A DNA stretch of 64,000 bases from Parablautia sp. Marseille-Q6255 (GCF_951230155.1 NZ_CATNVD010000012.1:62001-126000), one strand, 5' to 3'. Numbered from the stretch's first letter, positions 26,183-36,540 are shown. The notes: generated from the sequence alone by a model not told the origin. Program-made: numbers and translations.

Positions 26183-27336
26183 GTCGGATCTGCCCCATCC
26201 AGAGCACCCGGTTCATACTCTGCCGCCTTCTCTGAAGCGTCCGCCTCATCCTCCAGCTCATAGTGCGTTCCGAACTGTTCATTCTCAAAGCGTTTCCAGT
26301 CAAAGACTGCCTCAACCGATGCGATCGCTACCTCGATCATGGAATCATCCGGCTCCTTGGTCGTCAGATGCTGCATCGCCATACCCGGTCGGCTCAAAAG
26401 ATTGACAAGCTTGCTGTCGGAAGAGCCTGCCAGCCGGATAAACTCATACGATACGCCTGCGATCAACGGAAGAAGCGCAAGCCTTAAAACAATCCGCCAG
26501 AATGCTGTATTTACATGGATGACCGCAAACAGCGGGATGCTGACGACCATAATAAATACAATACTGATAAACATAACAATAAACAAAAAGCTCGTTCCGC
26601 AGCGCTTATGCTCGCGGGAACTTGCCCGGACATTTTCCACATTGAGCTCCAGGCCATGCTCGATACAGTTGATGCACTTATGCTCCGCACCATGATACAT
26701 AAACGTGCGCTGGATATCCTTCATCCGCGAGATCAAAAGCAGATATCCTGTAAAGATCACAAGCTTTACGATACCTTCCGCTACAAGTATCACGGTCTCA
26801 GAAGAAATGATCTGTTTTAAAAACCGCGATAAAAAGTAAGGAAGCATCATAAACAAAGCAATAGAAAAAATCAGAGATACAATGACTGTCACTGTCATCA
26901 TCAGATCTGTACTGTCTTTTTCTGCCCCTGCGCCGCCGCAGGCCGCTTCCTTCTCAAGCTTTTCTTCACACGACTGCAGAACTGCCTGCGCCTGTGCCTC
27001 TTTTCCATGCTTTCTGAGCCTGTCTGCCTTTACCGCCGCCTTTTTGCGCGCCTTTCCTTCCCGCTCTTCCCGCTCCTCCTGCGTCTCCTCTGCGAACAGA
27101 GAGGCCGAGTACATAAGCGTCTTCATACCAAGTACCATGGAATCAAAAAAATTAACAACGCCCCGGATGATCGGGAGCTTTATAAACCTGCTTTTCTGAA
27201 ACCGGCTGCTGCTGATCGTCTGCGAATCTACCACAATCTGTCCGTCCGCTGTGCGCACGGCAACTGCATACTTTTCACCGTTTCGCATCATAACGCCTTC
27301 GATCACAGCCTGACCGCCAATACCGGATGGTTTCAT
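26179..27336 (-). CDS. DUF1385 membrane protein
   Basis: 385 residues. The N-terminus (GIGGQAVIEGVMMRNGEKYA) is the signature of the DUF1385 family, a conserved Firmicutes membrane protein of unknown activity. A Lys/Arg/Glu-rich segment (about 85-140) precedes several membrane helices. It also has the conserved YHGAEHKCINCIEHG region, with His and Cys that suggest metal binding. The acidic C-terminal tail is variable. The gene sits between rpmE and prmC, as in many Clostridia. Confidence 0.92.
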   Translation of the reverse strand: MKPSGIGGQAVIEGVMMRNGEKYAVAVRTADGQIVVDSQTISSSRFQKSRFIKLPIIRGVVNFFDSMVLGMKTLMYSASLFAEETQEEREEREGKARKKAAVKADRLRKHGKEAQAQAVLQSCEEKLEKEAACGGAGAEKDSTDLMMTVTVIVSLIFSIALFMMLPYFLSRFLKQIISSETVILVAEGIVKLVIFTGYLLLISRMKDIQRTFMYHGAEHKCINCIEHGLELNVENVRASSREHKRCGTSFLFIVMFISIVFIMVVSIPLFAVIHVNTAFWRIVLRLALLPLIAGVSYEFIRLAGSSDSKLVNLLSRPGMAMQHLTTKEPDDSMIEVAIASVEAVFDWKRFENEQFGTHYELEDEADASEKAAEYEPGALDGADPT

Positions 27337-27375
27337 ATCCCCACCTCATTTCATATTTCATTTATCCAATATACG

Positions 27376-27406
27376 AAAACGGGCTGAGATTTTTCAACCT
27401 CAACCC
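27376..27406 (-). terminator. Terminator after rpmE
   Basis: Minus-strand 8-bp stem GGGTTGAG / CTCAGCCC (one G-U) followed by GTTTTCG, just after the rpmE stop at 27424. Confidence 0.75.
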
Positions 27407-27423
27407 TTGTTTTACTCATACTC

Positions 27424-27639
27424 TTATTTTGCCTCAATACCATACTTCTTATTGAATCGCTCAATACGACCGCGAGCTGCTGCCGCCTTCTGCTGTCCTG
27501 TATAGAAGGAATGGCATTTGGAACAGATTTCCACGTGGATATCCTTCTTTGTGGATCCTGTTACGAATGTGTTTCCGCAGTTGCATGTAACTGTCGCCTG
27601 ATAATACTCCGGATGGATTCCTGCTTTCATTTCTTTCAC
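27424..27639 (-). CDS. rpmE: 50S ribosomal protein L31
   Basis: 71 residues. Zinc-binding Cys pairs (TCNCGNTF and [11 protein letters not shown]) mark the C+ (zinc) form of L31. The C-terminus ([10 protein letters not shown]) is typical. A GAGGTGAAAGAA site precedes the ATG. It has its own promoter inside the rho-rpmE gap and a terminator after it. Confidence 0.98.
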   Translation of the reverse strand: MKEMKAGIHPEYYQATVTCNCGNTFVTGSTKKDIHVEICSKCHSFYTGQQKAAAARGRIERFNKKYGIEAK

Positions 27640-27784
27640 CTCTTCTTCTTATTTTGTGAACTGCTGCATCTGGCACAATGCCAGCCTGCGTTTCTGGTCA
27701 ATGCTGCTCAAATGTTACCACAGCAAGATACCCCAGACTATCCCTGCAAGTCCCTGCAGTTTCGCTCAAACGAGCAACATGAGA

Positions 27785-27813
27785 ATGATAGCATAGTTTT
27801 CGCCAAAAATCAA
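27785..27813 (-). promoter_or_regulatory. Promoter and long leader of rpmE
   Basis: Minus-strand TTGATT (27808-27813), 17-bp spacer, TATCAT (27785-27790), giving a leader of about 140 bases before the rpmE ATG. The leader contains short inverted repeats (such as GCTGGCATTGTGCCAG). Autogenous L31 leaders are known in several phyla, so it could bind L31, but no published motif was matched. Confidence 0.55.
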
Positions 27814-27819
27814 CTGGTT

Positions 27820-29580
27820 TTAAATGAATTTTTGCCTTCTGACCTTCTGTACAAGCTCCCGGTTATCCCTTGTGTGGACGAACATATTCAGGATATTCTC
27901 GACTGCCTCATCAGACTTCATTCCGTTTAATGCACGCCGCATAATATAGACTGCCTCCTGCTCCTCACGGTCAAGCAAAAGATCATCGCGCCGCGTACCC
28001 GATTTCGGGAAATCGATCGCAGGGAACACACGCTTTTCTGAAAGCTTTCTGTCGAGCACAAGCTCCATATTTCCAGTCCCCTTAAACTCCTCATAGACCA
28101 CATCATCCATTTTGCTTCCCGTATCGACCAGAGCAGTTGCCAGGATCGTAAGGCTGCCTCCCTCGCGCATATTTCTGGCTGCGCCAAAGAAACGCTTCGG
28201 CATATGCAAAGCTGCCGGATCAAGACCGCCGGAGAGTGTACGTCCGCTTGGCGGTACCGTCATGTTATACGCACGCGCCAGACGCGTGATGCTGTCGAGC
28301 AGGATCGTCACATCCTCATTTTGCTCCACAAGACGCTTTGCGCGCTCGATCACCATCTCCGACACACGCTTGTGATGCTCTGGAAGCTCATCAAACGTGG
28401 AATAGATGACCTCTACGTTTTCTCCGCAGATTGCCTCCTTAATATCCGTAACTTCCTCCGGGCGTTCATCGATCAGCAGGATCAGCAGCCGCATCTTCGG
28501 ATCGTTCTCCAGAATAGAATGCGCCACATCTTTCAAAAGAGTCGTTTTTCCTGCCTTCGGAGGCGATACGATCATTCCTCTCTGCCCTTTTCCGATCGGT
28601 GAAAACAGATCAACAATACGCATCGCAGTCGCCCTTGTACCGCGCTCCATCCGAAGCCTCTCATTCGGAAAAATCGGCGTCATATCTTCGAAGTTGTGCC
28701 TCCGCATGGCCTCCGCAGGCGTCTTCCCGTTAATAGTCTTCAGATACAGCAAAGCGCCGAACTTCTCCTGCTGTGCCCGTATCCGCATATTTCCGGAGAT
28801 AATATCCCCTGTTTTCAGGTTAAATCTGCGGATCTGGGACGGTGAAACATACACATCATTCTCCCCTGGCATATAATTGTCGCTGCGGATAAAGCCAAAA
28901 CCATCCGGCATAACTTCCAGGATTCCCTTTGCCACAATCCCGCTGTCAAGCTGAGACAGCTCTGTCGGCGGCCTGTCCGTGCGCGCCTCGCTGCTCTCAT
29001 TGTTCTCTCTGCGGTATCCGTTCCCGTAGCTATTTTCATTGTTCTCCCTGCGGTACCCGTTCCCGTAGCTGTTCTCATTGTTCTCTCTGCGGGAGCTGTT
29101 CCCGTAACCATTCTCATTATTCTCCCTGCGGTACCCGTTCCCGTAGCTGTTCTCATTATTTTCTCTGCGGGGGCTGTTCCCGTAGTTATTCTCATTATTT
29201 TCTCTGCGGTATCCATTCCCGTAGCCATTCTCATTGTTTTCTCTGCGGGAACTGTGCCCGTAGCTGTTTTCATTTTTTTCTCTGGCTGCTGTCTCGGTTC
29301 TGTGCACAGGACCGCTCTGATGCCCTGCTTCCGTCTCAGTCCTTGCGGTCTGACTCCTGCGCCGCGCAGTCCCGTTCTCGTGCGCCGTGTCACTTTGATC
29401 CGGTGCTGCCTGACCAGAGGCTTCTGCTGTCTCACTCTGCCTGTCCTTCTCATCCTGCGCAAGCATCGCCCCGATGAGATCACTCTTTTTCATCGTGGAA
29501 ATCCCCCGCATGCCCCTGGCTTTTGCCAGCTCCTTTAACACTGCCAAAGACAATGATTCATATTTTTCTCTCATATTCAC
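27820..29580 (-). CDS. rho: Transcription termination factor Rho with Asn-rich repeat insert
   Basis: 586 residues against about 420 in E. coli. It has a Rho_N helical domain (about 1-50; [17 protein letters not shown]), a low-complexity insert (about 50-205), an RNA-binding cold-shock-like domain ([20 protein letters not shown]), and the hexameric ATPase with Walker [12 protein letters not shown], Walker [12 protein letters not shown] and the R-loop region [17 protein letters not shown]. It terminates transcription by translocating along RNA. The insert contains seven tandem 13-residue units ([13 protein letters not shown] type). The gene starts behind GAGGTGAAT. Confidence 0.98.
   Translation of the reverse strand: MNMREKYESLSLAVLKELAKARGMRGISTMKKSDLIGAMLAQDEKDRQSETAEASGQAAPDQSDTAHENGTARRRSQTARTETEAGHQSGPVHRTETAAREKNENSYGHSSRRENNENGYGNGYRRENNENNYGNSPRRENNENSYGNGYRRENNENGYGNSSRRENNENSYGNGYRRENNENSYGNGYRRENNESSEARTDRPPTELSQLDSGIVAKGILEVMPDGFGFIRSDNYMPGENDVYVSPSQIRRFNLKTGDIISGNMRIRAQQEKFGALLYLKTINGKTPAEAMRRHNFEDMTPIFPNERLRMERGTRATAMRIVDLFSPIGKGQRGMIVSPPKAGKTTLLKDVAHSILENDPKMRLLILLIDERPEEVTDIKEAICGENVEVIYSTFDELPEHHKRVSEMVIERAKRLVEQNEDVTILLDSITRLARAYNMTVPPSGRTLSGGLDPAALHMPKRFFGAARNMREGGSLTILATALVDTGSKMDDVVYEEFKGTGNMELVLDRKLSEKRVFPAIDFPKSGTRRDDLLLDREEQEAVYIMRRALNGMKSDEAVENILNMFVHTRDNRELVQKVRRQKFI
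29000..29275 (-). repeat. 39-bp tandem repeats in rho
   Basis: Seven copies of a 39-bp unit encode RRENNENxYGNxx, about 91 residues of Arg/Asn/Gly/Tyr-rich disordered sequence between Rho_N and the RNA-binding domain. Copies are close at the DNA level, so the number is likely to vary among strains. Confidence 0.92.
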
Positions 29581-29805
29581 CTCATAAAACTTTCCTGTTT
29601 TGTCTGTCTGCTAAATCCTGAATTATCATTTACCGGGATAACTGTCTGAACCGACTGAAACGAAAGCAGCGTTTCTGATTGCTGCTGATTTTTATTATCA
29701 TATCATATCACATAAAAAAAGAAAAGAAAAATTTTCGGACTGCAAAAACACAGACGCCGTTTTCACGAACATCCCGCCGGTATCCTGCAGTCCGTACTCC
29801 TTTTG

Positions 29806-30183
29806 TCAGCGCGCGAGCATGCCGCCGGCCATTCCTCCTGCCGCACACATCAGCAGCGCACCGACGGCCCCTGCAGCATCAAATGCACCGGCCACACCAC
29901 TCATGCGCGAGATCACAAACAGCAAAAGAAAATACAAAATGCCGCTGATCATTCCCCATACAAATTTCCGTCTCTGTGACTTTCCGCCGCAGTACATCCC
30001 CCCTGCAAAGCAGGAAAGCACGTACGTCGCAAAGATCCCCACCTGCATGATCCCTGCCTCCGGCTGAAGCTTCAGCATACCAAATGCCAGAAGCAGCAAA
30101 AGCACGACTGTGACAAGCGCTGCCAGTATGAGGCTTTTTAAAACCGTCCACGCGGCTCCCATATTGCCTCTGATCTGTTCCAT
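29806..30183 (-). CDS. TIGR04086-type small membrane protein
   Basis: 125 residues with four predicted membrane helices, Gly/Ala-rich in the third and fourth (AGGMAGGMLAR at the C-terminus). Length and pattern match the TIGR04086 family of Clostridia and Bacilli, whose function is not known. It starts behind AAAGGAGGGGATAAAGG. It is divergent from the CNNM/CorC gene. The 225-bp gap between it and rho shows no further gene. Confidence 0.78.
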   Translation of the reverse strand: MEQIRGNMGAAWTVLKSLILAALVTVVLLLLLAFGMLKLQPEAGIMQVGIFATYVLSCFAGGMYCGGKSQRRKFVWGMISGILYFLLLFVISRMSGVAGAFDAAGAVGALLMCAAGGMAGGMLAR

Positions 30184-30291
30184 CCTTTATCCCCTCCTTT
30201 GTTCATATATATGCTCCGTCCGTTTCTTTTATCCTAGCGCCCTCTCTTTTGGGTTTTTATTTTAATTTTATAGTTTTGGTTCAAGTTTATG

Positions 30292-30320
30292 TTGCTTTTT
30301 ATCTGAAAATATTGTATGAT
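30292..30320 (+). promoter_or_regulatory. Promoter of the CNNM/CorC gene
   Basis: TTGCTT (30292-30297), 17-bp spacer, TATGAT (30315-30320) on the plus strand, about 35 bp before the proposed TTG start. Confidence 0.6.
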
Positions 30321-30355
30321 TCTCATTAAAATATTTTATAAAGGAGATGATTTTT

Positions 30356-31642
30356 TTGGCCCCTGAAGACGCCATACAATTTCTGGCGCTCGTCATTCTT
30401 GTCGCATTATCCGCATTTTTCTCTTCTGCTGAGACAGCTCTGACCACGGTCAACCGAATCAAGCTGCAGGCTATGGCGGAGGATGGAAGCAAGGCTGCGA
30501 CAAAGGTACTGAAAACTATTGAGAATTCTTCAAAAATGCTCAGCGCGATCCTGATCGGCAACAATCTGGTCAACAACTTTATCACGGCTATCGCCACTGC
30601 CCTCGCGATCAAGTTTATGGGAAATGGCTCCGTTGGCTTTGTGACAGGTATTGTGACGATCCTTGTCCTGATCTTTGGTGAGATTACACCAAAGACCTTC
30701 GCTACGGTCAATTCTGAGAGACTTTCTCTTGCGTACGCGACCTTTATCCTGCTTCTGATGAAGCTTCTGACTCCGGTCATTGTGATCATCAATTTCATCT
30801 GCCGCTCCATTTTGAAGCTTCTGCATGTCGAGGCAGACAGCTCGCTCAATACCATGACAGAGATGGAGCTGCGCACGATCGTGGATGTCAGCCATAAGGA
30901 TGGAGTCATTGAAAAAGAAGAACGCCAGATGATCTATAACGTCGTTGATTTTGGCGATTCACAGGCAAAAGACGTCATGGTACCGCGCGCCGATATGGTA
31001 GCGATCAGTGAAAGTGCCTCCTATGAGGAGATCAAGGACGTCTTTCACGCTGAGAAATATACGCGGCTTCCTGTTTTCCAGAATGACCGCGACAACATTA
31101 TCGGAATTCTGAACATAAAGGATTTCTTCTTCTGTGATACACAGGATTTTGATGTAAAAAACGTCATGTACGAACCGTATTATACGTATGAGTTTAAGAA
31201 AACCTCTGAGCTTCTTATTGAGATGCAGAACAATTCCGTAAGCATCGCTATCGTGCTTGATGAATACGGCGCTGCAGTCGGTATGATCTCACTTGAGGAC
31301 CTTCTGGAGGAGATCGTCGGAGAGATCCGCGATGAATACGATGAGGACGAGGAGGATCTGATCCAGAAGATCAGCGACCGGGAATATCTGATCGAAGGCT
31401 CTGTAAAGCTTGATGACATCAATGATGCCCTGGAGCTTACGCTCCACTCTGATGAATACGACTCTGTCGGCGGACTCATCATTGAAAAACTCGATCATCT
31501 GCCTGCGGAACAGGAATCAGTCGTCACCACGGAAAACATACGGCTTACGGTAGAAAAAATGGATAAAACACGTATCGAATCCGTCCGTCTCGTTCTTCCT
31601 GAGACTCCGAATGAGGATGAGACTTCCGACACAGAGGAATAA
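30356..31642 (+). CDS. CNNM/CorC (HlyC/CorC) family membrane protein with CBS pair
   Basis: 428 residues from a TTG start at 30356. An upstream ATG at 30347 directly abuts the AAGGAG at 30341-30346, with no spacing, whereas TTG lies 9 bases beyond it. The layout is a DUF21/CNNM membrane domain (about 1-190; [18 protein letters not shown], then [11 protein letters not shown]), two CBS domains (about 205-330; [18 protein letters not shown], then a second repeat), and a C-terminal CorC_HlyC domain. The family is linked to Mg2+/Co2+ efflux and Mg2+ homeostasis. It is monocistronic, ending in a terminator at 31670-31721. Confidence 0.93.
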   Translation: MAPEDAIQFLALVILVALSAFFSSAETALTTVNRIKLQAMAEDGSKAATKVLKTIENSSKMLSAILIGNNLVNNFITAIATALAIKFMGNGSVGFVTGIVTILVLIFGEITPKTFATVNSERLSLAYATFILLLMKLLTPVIVIINFICRSILKLLHVEADSSLNTMTEMELRTIVDVSHKDGVIEKEERQMIYNVVDFGDSQAKDVMVPRADMVAISESASYEEIKDVFHAEKYTRLPVFQNDRDNIIGILNIKDFFFCDTQDFDVKNVMYEPYYTYEFKKTSELLIEMQNNSVSIAIVLDEYGAAVGMISLEDLLEEIVGEIRDEYDEDEEDLIQKISDREYLIEGSVKLDDINDALELTLHSDEYDSVGGLIIEKLDHLPAEQESVVTTENIRLTVEKMDKTRIESVRLVLPETPNEDETSDTEE

Positions 31643-31669
31643 ACCAGAAAAACCATAAACAACAGCAAA

Positions 31670-31721
31670 AAAACTCCCACAGGGACCGGTATTTTAAATA
31701 CCTGATCTCTGTGGGAATTTT
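31670..31721. terminator. Bidirectional terminator between convergent genes
   Basis: The arms TCCCACAG (31675-31682) and CTGTGGGA (31709-31716), with further pairing inside, are followed by TTTTT on the plus strand and by TTTTTTT on the minus strand. It serves the CNNM/CorC gene and the convergent NlpC/P60 gene. Confidence 0.85.
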
Positions 31722-31751
31722 TATTTTTCCTGAATTTTTATTTCTCCTGTA

Positions 31752-33512
31752 TCAGTCCTGGATAATGCGCGTCGCCCACACAGCATTTCCGTTGATGCCG
31801 GATACGATCGTCCCGACCTTTCGCCCGGCTGCATGGATGACCTGTCCGTCTCCGATGTACATGCTGACATGGTAGACATAGCCGTTGCGCGCATAAAAGA
31901 TCAGATCACCTGGCTGCGCCGATTCTACCGGGATCTGCATGCCATACTGAGACTGGTCCTCCGCCACTCTCGGAAGAGAATATCCGAAATTTGCATAAAT
32001 GCTCTGTACAAACCCGGAGCAGTCCGCACCAGTCGTCAGACTCGTGCCGCCCCATACGTATGGGTTGCCGACAAACTGGAGCGCAAAGTTCACGATCGCC
32101 TCTCTTGTCATCGCCGCCTGCGATGCCTTCTTTACAGAAGTCAGGGTAAAATAACACGCCGCATTGTCCTGCGGCTCCACCAGCACCTGCGCCAGCGGCA
32201 TATTGTTCTCACCTTTTTCGGAGACAGCGCTTTCTGCCGTATTTCCTGTAATGAGACTGTCTTTTCTGACAAATCCCCTCGCATTTCCCGACTCTACGAA
32301 CAGCCAGTCTGCTCCTGCATCCTCCAGTATGTAGCACAGCGCTCCGTCCCCAAGCACGCCTGTCGCGCGTGCAGACTCTTTACGCTGCTCACGGATCGAC
32401 ACCTCACCGGAAGCCAGCGCGTACACCTTATCTGCCAGTACCTCCCCGGTTGTGGTATGTGTATGTGCAAATGCCGCGTTTTCCGTCCTTGCCATAAGCA
32501 GGCGGGCAGTCGGCAGCTCTTCATCCCCCTTGATCTTCCGGATCCGCTTTGCTGTTTCTCCGGTCACAACAGCCTCTGCCTGCACGAATCCGCGCACATT
32601 TCCTGACTCTACATAGTACCAGCCATCCTCCTGATCCTCAAGGATGTAGCATAAGCCATAGTACGGCAGACTTCCCGTTTCACTGGCGCTGCTGTCTTTT
32701 TCCTCATACACAGACGCACCTTCTCTGACCTTTACGATCGCAGGCTCTTCCTCCACCTGTGTGAACCGGAACTCAAGCTCTATATCCGGAGGAACGATGA
32801 TCTTCTGATGCGCGATCAGCTCCTCATTGGAATCAAACTCCGAGGTTTCTGACTCTGATTCCTCTTCTGTCTCGGTCTCCGTCTCCTCATCCGATCCGGA
32901 TTCTGTCTCCGTCTCTCCCGGCAGCGTCTCCGTCTGGGCTGGCTGCGTCTCTGTCTGCCCCGGCGTCTCTGTCTGGGCTGGCTGCGTCTCTGTCTGCCCC
33001 GGCGTCTCCGTCTGGGCTGGCTGCGTCTCCGTCTGTCCCGGCGTCTCCGTCTGAGCGGGCTGCGTCTCTGTCTGTCCCGGCGTCTCCGTCTGCGGCGGCT
33101 GTGTCTCTGTCTGTCCCGGCGTCTCCGTCTGCGGCGGCTGTGTCTCTGTCTGTCCCGGCGTCTCCGTCTGAGCGGGCTGCGTCTCTGTCTGTCCCGGCGT
33201 CTCCGTCTGCGGCGGCTGTGTCTCTGTCTGAGCCGGTTTCTCCGTCTGCGGCGGCTGCGTCTCTGTCTGAGCCGGTTTCTCTGTCTGAGCCGGCTTTTCT
33301 GTCTGAGCCGGCTTTTCTGTCTCCTTTGACACATTTTCCGTCTGAGCTGGCTTTTCGGGTTTCTTTTTCTTTTCTGCTGCTGATGCAGGCGATAAGACGG
33401 CCTCCTGCTTTTCCCGTCTCACCGCGCTCTCGTCTACAGCACTACTGACTGTGCATGACGCGAGGAGCAGCGTCATACACAATGCGGCAGTCAGTAATCT
33501 CTTTCTTCGCAT
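31752..33512 (-). CDS. NlpC/P60 cell-wall hydrolase lipoprotein with SH3-like domains
   Basis: 586 residues from the ATG at 33512, chosen because GGGAG lies 6 bases upstream and the protein then starts MRRKRLLTAALC, followed by a lipobox (LLLASC). A long Gln/Thr/Glu/Pro repeat stalk (about 50-210) leads to two or three SH3-like wall-binding domains (about 240-455), then an NlpC/P60 domain (about 465-586). The domain holds catalytic Cys in TTGADCSGFVQS, His in YHVSMYIG and a further His in VIHAAG. It cleaves peptidoglycan stem peptides at the cell surface, tethered by lipid. The stalk resembles that of the B12 alpha-barrel protein. Confidence 0.93.
   Translation of the reverse strand: MRRKRLLTAALCMTLLLASCTVSSAVDESAVRREKQEAVLSPASAAEKKKKPEKPAQTENVSKETEKPAQTEKPAQTEKPAQTETQPPQTEKPAQTETQPPQTETPGQTETQPAQTETPGQTETQPPQTETPGQTETQPPQTETPGQTETQPAQTETPGQTETQPAQTETPGQTETQPAQTETPGQTETQPAQTETLPGETETESGSDEETETETEEESESETSEFDSNEELIAHQKIIVPPDIELEFRFTQVEEEPAIVKVREGASVYEEKDSSASETGSLPYYGLCYILEDQEDGWYYVESGNVRGFVQAEAVVTGETAKRIRKIKGDEELPTARLLMARTENAAFAHTHTTTGEVLADKVYALASGEVSIREQRKESARATGVLGDGALCYILEDAGADWLFVESGNARGFVRKDSLITGNTAESAVSEKGENNMPLAQVLVEPQDNAACYFTLTSVKKASQAAMTREAIVNFALQFVGNPYVWGGTSLTTGADCSGFVQSIYANFGYSLPRVAEDQSQYGMQIPVESAQPGDLIFYARNGYVYHVSMYIGDGQVIHAAGRKVGTIVSGINGNAVWATRIIQD
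32930..33330 (-). repeat. 39-bp tandem repeats in the NlpC/P60 stalk
   Basis: About eight copies of a unit coding QTETPGQTETQPA/P, degenerating into QTEKPA units at the N-terminal side. It forms a Pro/Thr/Glu spacer that would hold the hydrolase away from the membrane. Confidence 0.9.
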
Positions 33513-33718
33513 AGTTTTCTCCCGTATATCAGTATAGCGCCAGTCTGCGGTAAGCGACATGTCCTGTCCCTCGCAGACTGACGCTATCATGTTTAAAATT
33601 TATCTTTTATGATAGCATACCATATTTTTATTGTAAAGTCAGGTTACAGAACTTTCACGAATCGTTCACATTTCCTTCTGCCCTTTCCCTGCCCGGGATG
33701 CCGCCCCCGCGCGCATGA

Positions 33719-35155
33719 CTACTTTGTCCACGTATTTTTGGAAAACAGGATCAAAATCGGAAACAGCTCCAGTCTTCCCACCAGCATATCAAAGGTCAGC
33801 ACCAGCTTGGAAAAATCAGAATACATGCCGAAGTTCCCTGTCGGTCCTACCATCCCGAGTCCTGGACCGATATTGTTGAGCGTTGCCGCCACTGCCGTAA
33901 AGTTTGTAGTAAAATCAAAATTGTCAAGTGAGATCAGCAGCACAGACCCCGCAAAAATAAACAGATACAAAACCAGAAATACGTTGACCGCGCGCATGAC
34001 TGTGTGCTCTACGAGTCTCCCGTCCATTTTGACTTTTCTGACATTATGCGGGTGCACGATGTAATCAAGCTCTTTCAGGATAGACTTAAACAGCAGGATG
34101 ATGCGCGATACCTTGATACCTCCGCCTGTGCTCCCCGCACATGCCCCGATCAGCATCAGAAGGACCAGGATCATTTTTGAAAACTGCGGCCACAGCTCAA
34201 AATCTGTTGTCGCAAATCCGGTCGTGGTAATGATAGATCCGACCTGAAAGGCCGCCTGCTGAAAGGCCTTCACACCGCTCGGGAACATGCCTGCCACGTT
34301 TATTGTGATCAGAATAATGGACGCCAGAATGATCGCCAGATACGTCCACACTTCACTTGATCTGGCTGCCTCTTTCCACTTTTTTCGGAGCAGCAGGTAA
34401 TAAAAGTTAAAATTAACTCCAAACAGGATCATAAAAACCGTAACTACAACCTGCAGGTAGACAGAATAGCTTCCTATGCTGTCATTTTTGATCCCGAAGC
34501 CTCCTGTACCGGCGGTACCGAACATGGTAGTCAGAGAATCAAACACCGGCATACCGCCCAGCAAAAGCAGAACAAGCTGGAGCACTGACAGCCCCACGTA
34601 CATCTTATACAGCAGAAGCGCCGTACTCTTTACCTTTGGCACAAGCTTTCCCACCGACGGTCCCGGACTTTCCGCCTTCATCAGATACATCGTACTGCCT
34701 CCCGCAAGCGGAAGGATCGCCATTACGAGTACAAGCACACCCATGCCGCCGATCCAGTGTGTAAAGCTCCTCCAAAACAGCAGGCACTTTGGCATCGACT
34801 CTACCTCAGGAAGGATACTCGAGCCCGTCGTCGTAAAACCGGAAACCACCTCAAACAGCGCGTCAATATACGAGGGGATACTTCCCGCGATCACAAATGG
34901 CAGTGCGCCGAACGCACTTAAAGCGATCCAGCAAAGCGCCACCGCCACAAAGCCCTCCCTCGCATAAATACATTTATTTTTTACCTTTTTGCGTATCAGC
35001 AGCATGCCGCTGCCAAGACACAGCAAGATCGTGATCAGCAGCGCATACCCTGCCTTTTCTTTGTAGAGAAGCGCTGTGATCAGAGCCGGGATCATAAAAG
35101 CCGCTTCAAAGTTCAGCACCCACCCGATAATATGTATAATAATCCCATAGTTCAT
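33719..35155 (-). CDS. trkH: Potassium uptake protein TrkH/KtrB
   Basis: 478 residues, polytopic. The four selectivity-filter loops are seen in order: SGFTTTGSSIL, GTAGTGGFGIKND, TTTGFATTDFELWP and CAGSTGGGIKVSR. It moves K+ through the membrane under control of TrkA. It lies 10 bp downstream of trkA. The ribosome binding site is weak (AAGAGAA), so translation may depend on coupling with trkA. Confidence 0.95.
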   Translation of the reverse strand: MNYGIIIHIIGWVLNFEAAFMIPALITALLYKEKAGYALLITILLCLGSGMLLIRKKVKNKCIYAREGFVAVALCWIALSAFGALPFVIAGSIPSYIDALFEVVSGFTTTGSSILPEVESMPKCLLFWRSFTHWIGGMGVLVLVMAILPLAGGSTMYLMKAESPGPSVGKLVPKVKSTALLLYKMYVGLSVLQLVLLLLGGMPVFDSLTTMFGTAGTGGFGIKNDSIGSYSVYLQVVVTVFMILFGVNFNFYYLLLRKKWKEAARSSEVWTYLAIILASIILITINVAGMFPSGVKAFQQAAFQVGSIITTTGFATTDFELWPQFSKMILVLLMLIGACAGSTGGGIKVSRIILLFKSILKELDYIVHPHNVRKVKMDGRLVEHTVMRAVNVFLVLYLFIFAGSVLLISLDNFDFTTNFTAVAATLNNIGPGLGMVGPTGNFGMYSDFSKLVLTFDMLVGRLELFPILILFSKNTWTK

Positions 35156-35165
35156 TTCTCTTATC

Positions 35166-36524
35166 CTACTTTGCCAATATATCTTCTACGTCATTCAGTC
35201 CCCGGTAACGGGTGATCACGATCACACTGTCCCCCTGCATGATCTTATCCGACCCGCGCGGGATCAGCACCTTTCCGTCACGCGCAATACCTGCGATAAG
35301 GACTCCGTCTTTTATCGCGAGCTCGTGCAGCGCAACCCCTGTGACTCTGGAATTTCCTCTGATCACAAACTCCAGCGCCTCCGCTTTTCCGCCAAGGATC
35401 TTGTGGAGTGTTTCCACATTGCTTCCAAGTGAATTTTTCATAGAGCGGACATAACGGATAATATGCTCCGCTGTAATATTCTTTGGATAAACTACCGTAT
35501 CCAGATCAAGCTCCCGGATGACCTCATCAAAAGCAATGCGGTTGATCTTCGTGATCAGCTTTTTCTCTCCCGTCTTGCGCGCATAAAGCGACAGAAGGAT
35601 GTTCTCCTCATCTATGTTTGTCAGAGCTGCAAAGCTTTCATATCGGTCGATCCCTTCCTCAAGCAGAAGATCCTTATCTGTCCCGTCCCCATAAACGATC
35701 GTGGCCTTTGGCAGAAGGTCGCTGAGTTCTTCACAGCGCTTCATACTTTTTTCTACGATCTTGACACGCACACCGCTGTTTATCATGATTTTTGCCAGAT
35801 AATAGGCGATCGGACTGCCTCCGACGATCATCAGATTTTTCACCTGATTCGTCACGATCCCTGCCTGTCGGAAAAACTCATTCGCATCAGAGGCCTTTCC
35901 GATCACGGATACCACATCTCTTGCATAAAGCATCGTATTTCCGTTTGGGATAATGACCTCTTCCCCGCGCTCCACGGCGCAGATCAGCACGTGGCTGCGC
36001 AGCTTCGACGGCAGATCTGCGATCCGCATATTGGCAAGCGCTGACCTTTCAGGCACGCGGAACTTCAGAAGGCGAACACGGTTTCTCACAAAAGAATTGA
36101 CTTCGATGGCGGACGGAAACTGCAGCGCCTGCGCTACCTCTCCGGCTGCGGCCAGCTCTGGATTGATCACCATTGCAAGGCCGAGCTCTTCCTTGATAAA
36201 GTCAAGCTCCGTACTGTATTCCGGATTACGCACACGCGCGATCGTATGGCAGTTTCCTGCCTTTTTTGCGATCAGACAGCAGAGCAGGTTCAGTTCATCT
36301 GAGCCGGTGACTGCGATCATCAGATCCGCAGACTCAATCCCCGCCTCCATCTGGATGGAATACGTCGATCCATTGCCGACTACTCCCATAAAATCATTCT
36401 GGCTCGTAATCTCCTGCACGATCTCCTCCCGGCAGTCTATTACTGTAATCTCATTATCTTCATTGCCAAGCTCCAGCGCCAGAGACTGTCCCACCTTTCC
36501 AAGCCCAACAATAATTATCTTCAT
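35166..36524 (-). CDS. trkA: Trk system potassium uptake regulator TrkA
   Basis: 452 residues from the ATG at 36524, where the protein begins MKIIIVGLGKVGQSLA, directly with the Rossmann motif; the frame is open for 25 more codons upstream, but without family character. There are two RCK_N nucleotide-binding domains (second motif MIVGGSPIAYYLA near residue 231) and two RCK_C domains (about 145-220 and 365-450). It gates the TrkH channel in response to NAD(H) or nucleotides. It forms an operon with trkH. An AGGAG site lies 11 bases before the start. Confidence 0.95.
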   Translation of the reverse strand: MKIIIVGLGKVGQSLALELGNEDNEITVIDCREEIVQEITSQNDFMGVVGNGSTYSIQMEAGIESADLMIAVTGSDELNLLCCLIAKKAGNCHTIARVRNPEYSTELDFIKEELGLAMVINPELAAAGEVAQALQFPSAIEVNSFVRNRVRLLKFRVPERSALANMRIADLPSKLRSHVLICAVERGEEVIIPNGNTMLYARDVVSVIGKASDANEFFRQAGIVTNQVKNLMIVGGSPIAYYLAKIMINSGVRVKIVEKSMKRCEELSDLLPKATIVYGDGTDKDLLLEEGIDRYESFAALTNIDEENILLSLYARKTGEKKLITKINRIAFDEVIRELDLDTVVYPKNITAEHIIRYVRSMKNSLGSNVETLHKILGGKAEALEFVIRGNSRVTGVALHELAIKDGVLIAGIARDGKVLIPRGSDKIMQGDSVIVITRYRGLNDVEDILAK

Positions 36525-36540
36525 GATATGTACGTCTCCT

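Noticed and set aside
32816-33334. Arg/Gln-rich minus-strand frame inside the NlpC/P60 repeat
   Set aside because: Shifted reading of the tandem repeat, not a DNA-binding protein.
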